DNA of 64,000 nt, taken from NCBI GenBank assembly GCA_021613375.1, contig CM038708.1:34171059-34235058 (forward strand), read 5' to 3'. This stretch comes from Megaleporinus macrocephalus. Lineage: Eukaryota; Chordata; Actinopteri; Characiformes; Anostomidae. A program made the translations under genes and the position numbers. Of the stretch, positions 1 through 54,122 are shown one piece after another. Under the pieces are notes generated by a model. It did not search any database, was not told the DNA's origin, and saw nothing but the letters and a program-made list of their open reading frames with translations. Numbering within the stretch: the first letter of the stretch is position 1; the number at the start of each line of letters is the position of its first letter.

Positions 1-3000
1 TCTTGAGTTTGGTTCCAGATTTCTCCTGGACGCTCCGGGCATTGCATGAATTTATTCAATTCTTTCAGCAGCAATCTTGAATTAGCTTAATGAAGTACTG
101 AGCAGTCAAAGCAGATATTAGATGATAACTGCAAATAATACTTGTTGTCACAAGGAAAAGCTTGGTAACGGTTAAATAAACTCAAGGATGTGAAACCACT
201 ACTTGCTACATTAATACTATTTGAATATTTAAAAAAAAAAACTTTTGCAGAGCAAATAAAAGCTTTCTGTCTGGAAAATAGCTTTGTAAATAGAATGTCA
301 CCAAGTGCCTAAAACATTTGCACTGTATATAGTAAATAAATATTACTTACAATTCTCATTAGTGAAAGTTCCCAAACTTTTGAATGGTGACTCCAAACTT
401 GTGGTGTATGCACTGTGGTGCAGGCATGACAAAGCTGGCCACATCAGAGTCACTCACCCTCACTCTTTCAGACAGCAGTGGTTGACCATTTCAAAGCAGC
501 CTGGTGACTGGGCAACTAGTTGGTTAGCAGTGCAGCAATCCCTCCAGTCATGATTGCCACATTCGCCTAGTGAAGTCTCTTTGAAATGACAAATTACAGG
601 CTACTTTTAGGTTGGAATGAAACCTAATAAATGAGATGTAGTTGTATGTCATGTCCAAATGTCAAAAGAATAATTTGACCCTTGTGTTTGAATTGACCCA
701 ATATCAGAGTCAGATGGGTGTGTGTGCATTCCTCTTACGGTTCTCATTAGTGAAGCATGTCTTTTTAAAAGTGCCCTCTTCGCATGGCTCTGACCCTGAA
801 AATAGTCCTCTCTCACCCATAATCAAAAACAGCAAAGGCCCTTGAAATGCCCACTTCTTCCCAATCCAAAGCCACCTGTTTCCTATAACACCCATCTTCT
901 TGAAGAGAGCTGAGAACTCGGACAGTGAACATAGCAAAGTATAAGAAAATATACCTCAGAAATAAGTAATACATTACATGTAATTATAATTAATGTGGAA
1001 CCGACAGTGGTGACATGCTATGAATACAATATTTTCTATGTTTCACATTAAATCCAGATAAACATGACAAACAATACTCACTTTTTAATAAAACATGTAG
1101 TTGGTTGGTATTCTTAAACTACTGATATTCATAATATATTGAAAAAAGTATATATTTGACATAATTTATTATGATAACAATAATTGTATTGCTGGTGTCA
1201 TGCTCATGTTACACTTCTTCTCTGTGAGAACAACTAATAGCATCTTTAAAAACCATTGCTATCTCAACCCTCAAGAAACACTTCATACTCTAAATAATGA
1301 TATCATTTAGCTGTCCGAGTACCAGCATTGCTACAAACATGCAATGACACCTACGCATTCAAATAGCACCAAATAAATATAAATGTCCTATTAAACTTCA
1401 ATAATTTTATTTAACAACACTAGCTACACAAACTGTATCCTGCTACTGCCAAATAAATGAAATTACCACACCTGGCAAAACCTGCTGGTCTGATTGAGAT
1501 ATTTTCGTGAGGTTGCCAATTTTCTGTTAGTTCAGTGAGCAGCAGCCTCAGCCTGAATGTAGCAATAATCATATTTCAGCTCCTTAACAACCTTATAATT
1601 CAAATGAGCCAGTGACTTTCGGAGGAAAAATATATGTACAGCTAAGCTTGTTGGGTTTGGAACATGTTTGCTTATACGTGTGTGCGTGCAGTAACAGCGT
1701 CTTTGGAAAATGTTATTCATATTTCTTATAGCGAAATCTGTTTTGACCTGGAGTTCCTAATATGGGCATGATGCTGATTTGATTACAACATGAAAACACA
1801 ACATCTGAGTTGTATTATGCTGCTGAATAAGCTCTTGGCATTTACAAAAACCTTACTCCAGCAAAAGTGTCATTACCATCAATTGAATAATGACTCAAGT
1901 GGAATTAAAAGTATCTACCAAAAACAACCTAAGTAGGTATGACGAATATAATGTCTAAAAGATTCTCTTCTAGTTCCACTGTGGTGGTCCATTTTACACT
2001 TATCGACAGAATCTGTTTTTAGGCACTTTTCTTCTTTTGTGGGAATTCATTTACTCTAAAATAAAATTAAAATGTGTGTAACTGAAGATGAGGTGCTGTA
2101 TATTCAACTGCTCCTCTTTTTAGTGTTTTCAGTGTTAGACACCGGGCAAAGCTGCTCAATAATGTTTAAGGTTTACAAAACTGTCCACAGCAAAAAGTGC
2201 ATAGCAAACAAACAACTTTGAATTAAAGTTGATCTTGTTAAAGATGTGGCAACTAAAGTGGACGTCTCAATCGGCAGCAATGTACCACCCATCTTCATTG
2301 GTGGTACATTGACATTCATGGAACAGCACATGAACATGAACCTTGGGAAATGTATGAAAGGTGCCACCTTAGCCTGAACTCTCCACATTGTGTGCCATTT
2401 TTGTTGCTGTTGCTCCGTTGTCGTTTTTTCACTAGGCTAGAACGTGAGCTGGTGTATGTACGTTTTTGAAGAAGTAAATATTAATAAGTCAAGACTCTAA
2501 CAGTTGTTTTTTGGAATTTGTATCACTGTATGCCAGTTTTATACACAGATTTTCCTTATTCGGTTACAATATAAATATTTAAATGTATATAATGTTTTCT
2601 GTTCTATGACACCTTTAAAAGTAGTAAGCAAATACCCAGACTGATAACTTATCAAAGAATGCCAGGAAATAGATAATTAGACTGTATGTTCTGTCGTTTT
2701 AAGCCAATGTGTATATTCACAAATATAAATGTAAGTACACATAAATGTACTTAAACAGAAACATATACATTTAAATTTGAACTAAAATGAACGTTACTGG
2801 GACAGAGGTGGAACTAAAACGCTACTAATGTGCTAGCTAGTATATTACACACCTCAGACTATATTTTACTAATTAAACACATTTAAAAAGTCAAACATTT
2901 CCCTGCAAACTATTGTCTGTTTTCTCAGCACCTTTGTTTAAACGAGAACTGTGCACTGAAATATCACAGTTAAGCACTTGTCCAGAGCAAAAACCGCTAT

Positions 3001-3009
3001 ATATCTTTT
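1..3009. other. Intergenic AT-rich sequence, no gene seen
   Basis: No open frame with family resemblance or coding bias. A perfect hairpin lies at 2278-2311, and 2437-2475 resembles a piece at about 55290-55325. The first 80 bases are open in one + frame up to a TGA, but too short to call an exon. Confidence 0.5.
2278..2311. repeat. Perfect 12-bp inverted repeat with 10-nt loop
   Basis: The arms caatgtaccacc (2278-2289) and ggtggtacattg (2300-2311) are exact reverse complements. No function recognised. Confidence 0.75.
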
Positions 3010-3110
3010 AAAAGAAAACTAAAGTTAACATCCCAACGCGCCTGCGCCGCTGCGGGGGATTTTGGCGCGAGCTAGTGGGAGGAGCGACGCGCACGAGCCA
3101 GAAAAAACGT
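3010..3110. promoter_or_regulatory. Isolated CpG-rich promoter-like patch
   Basis: Dense CpG run in AT-rich surroundings. It has an E2F-like site (ttttggcgcga at about 3060-3070) and an NRF1-like gcgcctgcgc (about 3038-3047). No start codon or exon could be tied to it on either strand; it could serve a leftward gene outside the window, a distal colec12 first exon, or neither. Confidence 0.35.
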
Positions 3111-3286
3111 GAATGGGTGAAAACAGCATAGAGAAAAAAAGGACAGAACAAAATGAAAGGCGGCCTTATTGAAGAGAGCTCAGGGGAGAGAAGCGATTGT
3201 GCAACTTATGCTGGGCCTTGATCAGCACACGCGGCGGGATGGAGACAGTGGACTCTGGCAGACTGCAGTGTTCAGACTGAAACGCA

Positions 3287-3436
<150 letters not shown>

Positions 3437-3689
3437 CACTGCTCTGCTGTAAATAAGACTCTTCACTCAACACAGCACAGCGTAGCTGACTGTAAAAAAC
3501 AGCTGCACACGCCTTTATATCTATTTCTCTTAAAAAAGGAAAATGAAAATGTGAGGATTGAGGAATGGTGGCTCTAATGAGGGAGCTAGTTATAGTATAA
3601 ATGTACTACACAGTTAGAAGTTGGTCTGTTGTCTAGTTCTAGTAAATAGTACAGCTGTAACTTGCGACTTGCTTCTACTTCTAATTATA

Positions 3690-4250
3690 GTTCATTAAAG
3701 GGAAAATCCACCAAGTATTTTAAGAAACATGTACATAATTAAATGGTTGACATGAAAACAAAGCAATTTAGAGTGGTTTGGTGTGAAATGCTATGTTTTG
3801 GAGAAACTTGACGTGTCAGAATTGTTACAGTGGTGGTGATAGGAACCAGACGTCTGAAGAGTTTAACAGCTTTGAAATCTCTTGCACAGACAGCTGTTAC
3901 ATCAGATGGCTAGAGATGCGCCGCCTGGTTTTGTGACAAATATATATACATTTACTTGAATCTGTGCGTGGTGGTGTGTGTGTTTTGGGGGGTGGGGGGG
4001 GTGGGCAACAATCACAAACAATCCTGAAGAAGCTTTTTTTTCCATTTAAAGCTATTTTACCATCATTAACACTACATATAAAAAGGATTGGTGTAGATTC
4101 ACTGGTGGTTTTGTGTATAAAATATAATGGCTATATTTGTGTTGTAGACATTGACACTGGTTTGTATCACCACCACTGTGAAGAAATTCAATGTCTGGAA
4201 GTTTCTCTACAAAGAACGGAGTAAAGGAGTGAAGTCAAGTTAAAGTATAT
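3690..4250. repeat. Possible degraded dispersed element
   Basis: Begins ttaaagggaaaatccacc and contains phrases that recur loosely at 5615-5820 (for example gg(t)ttggtgtgaaatg against ggttcaatgtgaaatgg). No terminal repeats seen, so the call is weak. Confidence 0.3.
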
Positions 4251-4419
4251 TTATAATATTTACATGGTATTTGTGGTGTAATATGGTTATATTTATACAG
4301 TTGTGTGATACAGTAGCAGTCATGCTAACAGTTAAGTTCTCAATATGTTGGAATCATTTGGTGCCATTTTTGTTCATTTAAACACAATAATGAATGCATA
4401 TAATGTGGATTACAAAATT

Positions 4420-5060
4420 ATTTTATTAACTTCGTTACCTTACTTAAGTATAAATTTTGGTTATTTATACTTAACCGAAGTAATTATTTTCAGATGACTT
4501 TTTACTTCTACTCCTTACATTTTTACACAGTTATCTGTACTTTCTATTCCTTACATTTTAAAACTAACCTCGTTACTCCTGTTTCATTTCAGCTTGTTTT
4601 CATTCACGTACATTCTAATAAAGGTTATTGATAACATGCCTTTGAAGTTTGACTTTTTGCACCATTACGATACTTATAGGCGACTAGTCATCATATCTTC
4701 TGTTTCATGAAACACATGTTAAGGCTCAGTAGTAGTATATGTGGCTGAAACAGGAAGCCTAGCGCATCCCAAATGTATCAACATTAACATTTTAATATAA
4801 AATTATAGTCATTATTTCTTTTAGAAGAATGTTTTTTTTGGGAAGGTGGGCTAGTGACTATAGACCCCTGTGGTGCAGTCTAAGCTTTTGTCCTTAATAG
4901 CATTTTTCCCTTACATTAATTTTACTTTTATCCTTTAAGTAGTTCTGAAAGCAGTACTTTAACAAAAAAAAGCTTGAGTTGTTACTTCAACTTCTACAGA
5001 AGTATTTTTAAACTCTAGTACCTATACTTCTACCTGAGCAATGAATGTGAATACGTTTGG
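4420..5060. mobile_element. Degraded non-autonomous DNA element of a type common in teleosts
   Basis: The left part carries acttaagtataa and ttttacttctactcc phrases, and the right part agtactttaac and ttctacctgagc phrases. They resemble the two ends of the widespread teleost element built on gtacttgagta/acttctactcc wording, which I recall from fish genomes. No coding capacity. Confidence 0.45.
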
Positions 5061-5069
5061 CTTCTTTGT

Positions 5070-6260
5070 TCATTATGAATTCAGTTTAAATGAATCCCTA
5101 CAAATGTAAGTGAAAACATAAAGTGAAACAAAATCATAAGCGGCATTGAGGCAGTAGTACACAGCTGACAACCATTGTGGTGTCTCAAGGAAGAAAGGAG
5201 TGGATGAGAGGGTTCAGTAGCTTGAAACATGCAAACTCAACACTAGAGGTTACAGACGGCTCCTTCAAAGAAAACTATCCATGTTACACAATAAAATCTC
5301 CAGCATTTAATGGTGAATTCTTGATTTTTAATAAATAATGTAATATTTGAGACCCCCTGCAAACACAGTTTCATTTTGACCATGTACTGTTTTGGTGTGC
5401 GCAACATTATTACAATGTTGAAATGTAATTCCTCAGAACGTTGTGACAATGTAGTGGAAACTCTGTGGAATTCTGTATACGTTGCCCATAGGTAGTCATA
5501 ATACCACATGACAGTGTTGTGATAACTCTGTTCATACAGTGTAAAAAGCACCACCTTTTGACAATTGTGTAGTAACATTAAAAGAAAGTAGACAAGCTTG
5601 TGACAACCATGCGTGTTTGTTGAGTGATTTAGACTGGTTCAATGTGAAATGGTTCCTTTGTGTAGAAACCTACTGACTACTACTGCCTTACAGTGATGGT
5701 CTTGGTAGCCAGGGTCCTGGAGTCAGTGATGCAAACCTAGCCATTTTATGTGCTATTCAAAACCACCATTGAACCATTGTGTCCTCTGGGTTTGTCTATG
5801 TTGATGCTGGTAAAATATAATGAAAAATATGAAGGACACATGCATTTCTCCTCCATGAATAGATAAAATAACATGAACCAAAACCTTGTTACAAAACTTT
5901 CACAAAACAATGCCTCAAGCATCAGGAAGTGTAGGAGTATTTGGTGTAATAATTTTCTGTTGAGGGGCTTTTAGTAGCATTAAGCTCCTCAGACATCTGG
6001 TTTCCATGTCCTCCACTGTGAACAGCTCTGACTTGCTTTAGAGCGGACCATTTTACACCAAAGCATTTTGACTGCTATTTAATTAGGCAGATTTTTTTTT
6101 TAATCGGCAGACTTCCCCTTTTAACTCCTACAGAGTTTATAGGAGTCCATAGATTGCCACCAAACTTAACAAAAACTTTAGGAGCAAATATACAGCGCTT
6201 AAAATCACTGCTGGAGTTAACTCAATCTCAAGATAGCGCTATAAAGGTAAGCTGAACCCT
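5070..6260. other. Intergenic, no gene seen
   Basis: AT-rich. The 111-codon minus-strand open frame at 5243-5578 has no recognisable domain and no coding-like composition. Confidence 0.45.
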
Positions 6261-6269
6261 GTAGGTGTT

Positions 6270-6988
6270 AAACCGGGGCGGGTTTTGCTGTGTTTGGTAT
6301 TTCAGTAATGAATTTATCTGTAATCCTCAGAGCCCCCAGCGCTGCTGCCGAGTTTGTCTCCTCCCATGGTTTAACTCCAGATGCTCAGCCTCCTCTCAGC
6401 CACACCGAGCTCACAGCGCCACACGCTCTTCACCTGGTTCTCCTTTAAGAAGCAGCGAGCAGAGTTTTACTCTGATGTAGAAAAAAAGAAAACAACAAGT
6501 GGTCCAACAGACACCCTACGGACCCTCAACTTCCTACTGCCTTTTCCCTCCTCCGGTGTTTTGGGCTGCAGCCAGGAGAGTAGACATCCATCCTCTCTCA
6601 GCCCACCTCAGCTCTCTACGCACCGCGGATACATTCCTATGGAGGAGAAGAAGACCTGCATGCTCTAAATCTCTCTGAAGCCTGTTTATGAACTTTCTCT
6701 GCCAGCTTTACTTTTCTCAAACTCCTGGCAAACGTGCGAGCACCGAGACCGGCTGCCCGCGGCTCAGGTGGACCGCTTGAAAACTTCGCGGATACGACTC
6801 GCTGGGAAACAAGAAGAAGGCGAAGAATTTGCTAGAACTCTCTCAGCCGTTAGTTTGTTTTCGTTTGTTTGGCGGGTTTTAGCGCTCGAGCGCGGCTCTT
6901 CAGCCAATAGGCTGCTGTGGACATGCAGCTGATGTGAGCAGCGGCGCCGACCTCGATTAGCAACGGTACCGTTTCACCTTTTACCACG
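6270..6988 (+). promoter_or_regulatory. colec12: colec12 promoter and 5' untranslated region
   Basis: CpG-containing, GC-richer stretch directly before the start codon, against AT-rich surroundings. A GC box (ggggcggg) lies at about 6275-6282 and a CCAAT box (agccaatagg) at 6902-6911. A four-codon upstream reading frame (ATG at 6923, stop TGA ending 6937) lies between the CCAAT box and the start. The transcription start is not determinable; with the CCAAT box at 6902 it could be very near the coding start, or farther left if the GC box is the core element. Confidence 0.5.
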
Positions 6989-49543
<42,555 letters not shown>

Positions 49544-50670
49544 CATCCATTGCTGAGACAAAAGAGGAGTGGACATGACAATCAGGGAGACTACTCAAGT
49601 GGCCTTTGTCACACGACTTCCTTACGAAGCAAGGAGTGCATGGCTTTGCCAAAAAACTTTTAATGATACCTGATGGACATGAAAGAAGACAACAACAAAA
49701 CCAGCAATACCTGGCAATTTAACTAGGCCACAAACTGTTGTAGGACCAGACACACGGATTTACAGCCAAGGTCATGTCACAATAAGTTTTGTTTTCTTAA
49801 GTGGAAAGGCTGTAATGTATTGTAAGCACACGGTTGTAAATACCCTTTATAAAATATTTTACTTTATGTCATAAACAAAATCAATGCCACAATAATCCAG
49901 TGCAATACAATGAGCTTTGCATCTACCTTAATTGTAATGACCTACATTCACCTAATACCATAAGCTACACTCAGTATGAAGCTGTTATGATTGTAAACAG
50001 ATTTTTATTTACACCAAAGTCAATAGATTCCTTTTTTGTTTTGTTTTTTTCCTCATCTGGAATAAGAGAGGTATGATTTAGGATGAATGGATCTCTAAAC
50101 TCAGTTATATGCAGTAGCTATGTATAAAATAGATGCATTTGAACATACAGTATACATGTAGTCTTGAAAGCTAGCCTGAAATAAATCATAGTTGGTATTT
50201 TCAGTCATTTCTATGTTAAAAAATGAATTATTTTTGCTGAAAGTCAAAATAGGTTCTTTAATGTAATGGTCTGTGTAGGCCTTGCGGAAACTCGTTGCGC
50301 CTTGTGCTCAGAAGAACTTGCAGCCTATTTCCTGATGTTCTTTATTTTGTTGATCAAGAATGTTGAATTTGTTACGGACACTGTTGGCTGAAAAGAGTAA
50401 CTGTCACTTCAGATATACAAAGAAATTTTCATTAGTGCCATCAGACTTTCAGTAAAGTATTAATCCTCCACAGTGTAGAATGCACTGAACATGTAGGTAT
50501 TCTAACTGACATTCAACACTAGCCTGACTGATTGTACACTGAGAAACATGATTGCAAGCCATGTTGGTCTATTTCTATTCTCATTGATTGTAAACACTGC
50601 AGAATCTTCAGGGGGAAGAAAGTTCTGAGTTCTTGAGACATGCAATAAAGCTGGATGAAGACCAAACCAA
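49544..50670 (+). other. colec12: colec12 3' untranslated region
   Basis: No coding potential. AT-rich sequence running to an AATAAA at 50644-50649; a second, earlier AATAAA lies at 50180-50185. The transcript end at about 50665 is inferred from the distal signal, and use of the proximal one would shorten the UTR by about 460 nt. Confidence 0.6.
50644..50649 (+). terminator. Polyadenylation signal AATAAA, probable distal site of colec12
   Basis: Canonical hexamer about 1.1 kb after the stop codon, followed within 40 nt by a T-rich stretch containing tctg. A proximal alternative lies at 50180-50185. Confidence 0.55.
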
Positions 50671-52900
50671 ATCACAGTCTGCTTTTCTAACTAGGGAGAG
50701 TTCCAGAGCCTGTTCAGTTCAAGTATTTTATTTAGTAATGCTTTTATAACAAACAGTGTTTCATATTGGCATTACAGGCTTTTAATATGCAGCAGTAGTA
50801 AATGCACAGAGAACATACACTGAAATTAAGGTCTTACTGAATTAAAAGTAAAAATGTAGTAAAAAGGAGCCGTATTTAAACACTTTGTTGGTGTATGGTG
50901 GGTGGAAAGCAGTGGGGGAACTTTGATGATTAATTTGCTCTTTAAATGTCAAAATGTCTGTGTGTGCTGGGCAACATGACAGTATATAATTTGAAACTAT
51001 AAACTATGCAACAATACAGTATAGTTTTCAAAACACATTGGATACATAGTCAGTGCTTGTAGAACACTGGCCAACTGCATGTTTCATTATAAAGAGAGTA
51101 AAATTAGTCCCGTCCAACTGGATTTAGGACTGGCAATCTGTTGAGGGAGGTTCCTGCCTTTCAACCAATGAGCATTGTGATAGGCTCCAGTGCCCTTCTA
51201 CAACACAGGAGGATAAGTAGATGTATGTATAAATAAACAATATGTACCAATACTGAGAAAATAAAACATTGTGTTTTAGATTTAGAAATATAGCATTACT
51301 GGTTCTTACGCCTGAAAAGAAAAAAGCATACTGTGTATTGTAAAAGTATAACAAAGTAACTGCACCAGTAAAGAGCCCTCGCTCATATCATAACAGGGAC
51401 AAAAGTGAAACTGAAATGATGTGTGTTGACATGCTGGCCAAAATAGAGTCTGGCCAAAGTTTATCTAGATCTGATCCAGACGTGAAACACACGCCAAGTC
51501 CAGAGAGTCCATGATTTAATCGTCTCTGTGATATGGAGAACAATACTTAACTGTCATGTGATGTCAATATAACAGCCCAGATGATTATAGTTGCCTTGTG
51601 GCCTCTCTTTTTCTACAAAAATAAGTATCTCCAGAATACTAACTTTACAGGAGCGAAAATCCTCTTTAGTGTTAATGGACGTTCCTGTAAAATCATTAAA
51701 TCGTTATTTATTTTTTTTATTTTTTGAGACCAACAATATATTTCACCTTGGAGCAGTTCTACTTGCATGTTTGGAGGTCTGATTTGTGATCTAGTGGTGT
51801 GGATGTGTTCGTATGTGGCTGATTTTATTCTGGTCATGTGTGGCTACTGAATAACTTCCATGCATGGGTTCATCAGTGGATATCACATTTTTGTTGACCA
51901 ACCATCAACTTGGAAACTCAGAGCCCATGACTAGTAACATGGTAATGGCATTCATGGTGTATTTATCTTGTCAGCCATATTGAGGATTGTCTCTCGCTGG
52001 AGAATTAAAGCCAAAGTTAACGTCAGTCCATAAAAACAGCTATATGAATTTATATATTTTTCCCATTCATGACAGATTTAGAGTCTTTAGTCTAAGACAA
52101 CATAATGGTCGACTGGACATTATGTCAAGGGTCAAGGGTCAAGGGTGGTCCGCTGACTTTTTTTGCTCAGTGTTTGCCAGTCAGCCCACCAGTGCTTTAG
52201 CAGAATTAGACAGAATACCACTTTTTAGAGCTCATTTTAGTTACATTTATTTGTTTGATTTTCATTTTAGTTCCCTTATTACTGTTAGTTAGCTTAGTAA
52301 AGAATTTAAACATCAGTAACATAACGCTGTAACCAATCTAACACAGTGATCTAGCACTAGATCATTTTAGATCAGGTGTACATGTATTTGTTTTTTCTTC
52401 TTAATTGTTTATATTTGTCTTAGTTTATTTTTAAAAAAGGGCAGTGCACGTTTAAAATCCTTTAAAATTAGTAACCAGTTAGACTAGTAGGGCAGTAATT
52501 TGGGTGGTTCAAGGGTGGACCGGCAGTGGCATAGGCCCACCTTATCAAGCCAGTGGACTGATATATGCTTGTTAATAACCCAGTCAGTAACATTACTACA
52601 CCCTACACTTACCTACCATTTAAAACCCCTGTAGTTAAGTGTCTGCTGAGTAATGTTAATATAATGTCTGCAGACTCTTGTGTAGATGTATTTAGCACAC
52701 GGTCGGCTCCTGAACTCCGGCAAACACCTGAACATTAGTTAAAAATAGCTACTGACTACTAGCTAGCGCTGCTGTATGTGAGTGGGAGAGAACGTGTGAC
52801 ATTATGTATGAATAAAATATAAAAACACTGGTGTGGTTACTATAGTTTCCTATCAATACGTAGGCAGTGGTCTGTTTAACCGCTTCTGCACAATAAATGT
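50671..52900. other. Intergenic between colec12 and stam, first part
   Basis: No gene seen. 51124-51235 is a degenerate relative of the retroelement tail at 39065-39216 (gtgataggctccagtgccct, then aggataagtagatgtatgta). A small tcaaggg triple repeat lies at about 52126-52145. Confidence 0.5.
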
Positions 52901-52934
52901 TAACACTAGTGATATTACTGTTCAAACCGTGATG

Positions 52935-53470
52935 ACAGCTCAGAATCAGAATCTGACTTGCTTTGCCAAGTATGCTCACACATACAAGGAATTTGTTTTT
53001 GGTAACAGTAGCTCACAGTGCACGATAATTGACATTACAGAATTAACAAACACACCCAACCTACACACATACACACACAGTGACATACACGCACAGACAC
53101 ACCTGTAAACTTAACATGTTAGAGTTGTATATTAAAGGAAAGTGCTTAGTGCAGCAGTAAAGGACAGTGCAGACTGAATTAAATAGATATAAATATGGAG
53201 AACAGAAGAGTCACTGGTAGAGACGGTGGTGCAGAGTGTTCTGAAACTCTATCAGATAAATAAAAGTGCAGTACAGAGAAAGAAGAGTGAGAGAGCATCT
53301 GGATATGGATGTATGTATGTAGTAGACTGTATCCAGATTGTAGATTTATTAATGTTCAGATGTTCATGAGTGTGGTGGCGTGTGGGAAGAAGCTTCTCTG
53401 AAGTCCGGAGGTCTCGCTTATCAAAATAGATATAAGAGAAAAAAACTATTCCTGACTTGAGTAGTGCTCT
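52935..53470. mobile_element. Dispersed retroelement-like repeat
   Basis: Carries cagaatcagaatctgacttg, ttgccaagtatgctcacaca, acaaggaatttg, then aaaagtgcagtacagagaaa and gtgtgggaagaagcttctct, the text order of a widespread fish repeat that I recall but cannot assign to a clade. An imperfect (CA)n tract sits at about 53045-53102. Confidence 0.5.
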
Positions 53471-53525
53471 AGTAGTGCAGAAAAGTTTGAATAGCATGGC
53501 TAATATAGTTTATCTACAATGTACT

Positions 53526-54122
53526 CCGATCAGTCATAACATTAAAACCACCTTCTTGTATCTACACTCACTGTCTATTTTATCAGCTCCATTTACAATC
53601 CAGGAGCACGCTGTGGTTCAATCAGACACAGCAACACTGCTGGAGTGTTTAAACACTGTGTCCACTCACTGTCCACTCTAATAGACACTCCTACCTTGCT
53701 GGTCCACCTTGTAGATGTAAAGTCAGAGATGATAGCTCTAGTCTTTCATCAGTGGTCACAGGATTCTGCCCACAGGACACTGTTGGCTGGATAGGTTTGG
53801 TCGGTGGGCTATTTACAGTCCAGCAGCGACGGCACTGCTGTGTCTCATCCACTCATACCAGCACTAACACCCCACTATTACACCAGTGTCGCTCCAGTGC
53901 TGAGAATGAGCCACCACCCAAATAATACCTGTTCTGTGGTGGTCCTGTGGGGCTCCTGAGCATTAAAGAACAGGATGAAAGGAGATAAACAATGTATGCA
54001 GAGAATCAGATAAACTGTCTGTAACTGTTGAACAATGAAGTGCTCCTATAAATGAAGCTGATAAAGAGATATAACATGGTGTGTAGATACGAGGAGGTGG
54101 GTTTAATGTTATGGCTGATCGG
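53526..54122. mobile_element. 597-bp non-autonomous DNA transposon with 30-bp terminal inverted repeats
   Basis: The left end ccgatcagtcataacattaa and the right end (reverse complement) ccgatcagccataacattaa match over about 30 bp with few mismatches, so this copy has both ends. No transposase frame. Internal text is shared with copies at 27620 and 59898. Confidence 0.88.

Noticed and set aside
52126..52145. Triple tcaaggg resembling nuclear-receptor half-sites
   Set aside because: Too short and in repeat-rich intergenic DNA; not enough to call a response element.
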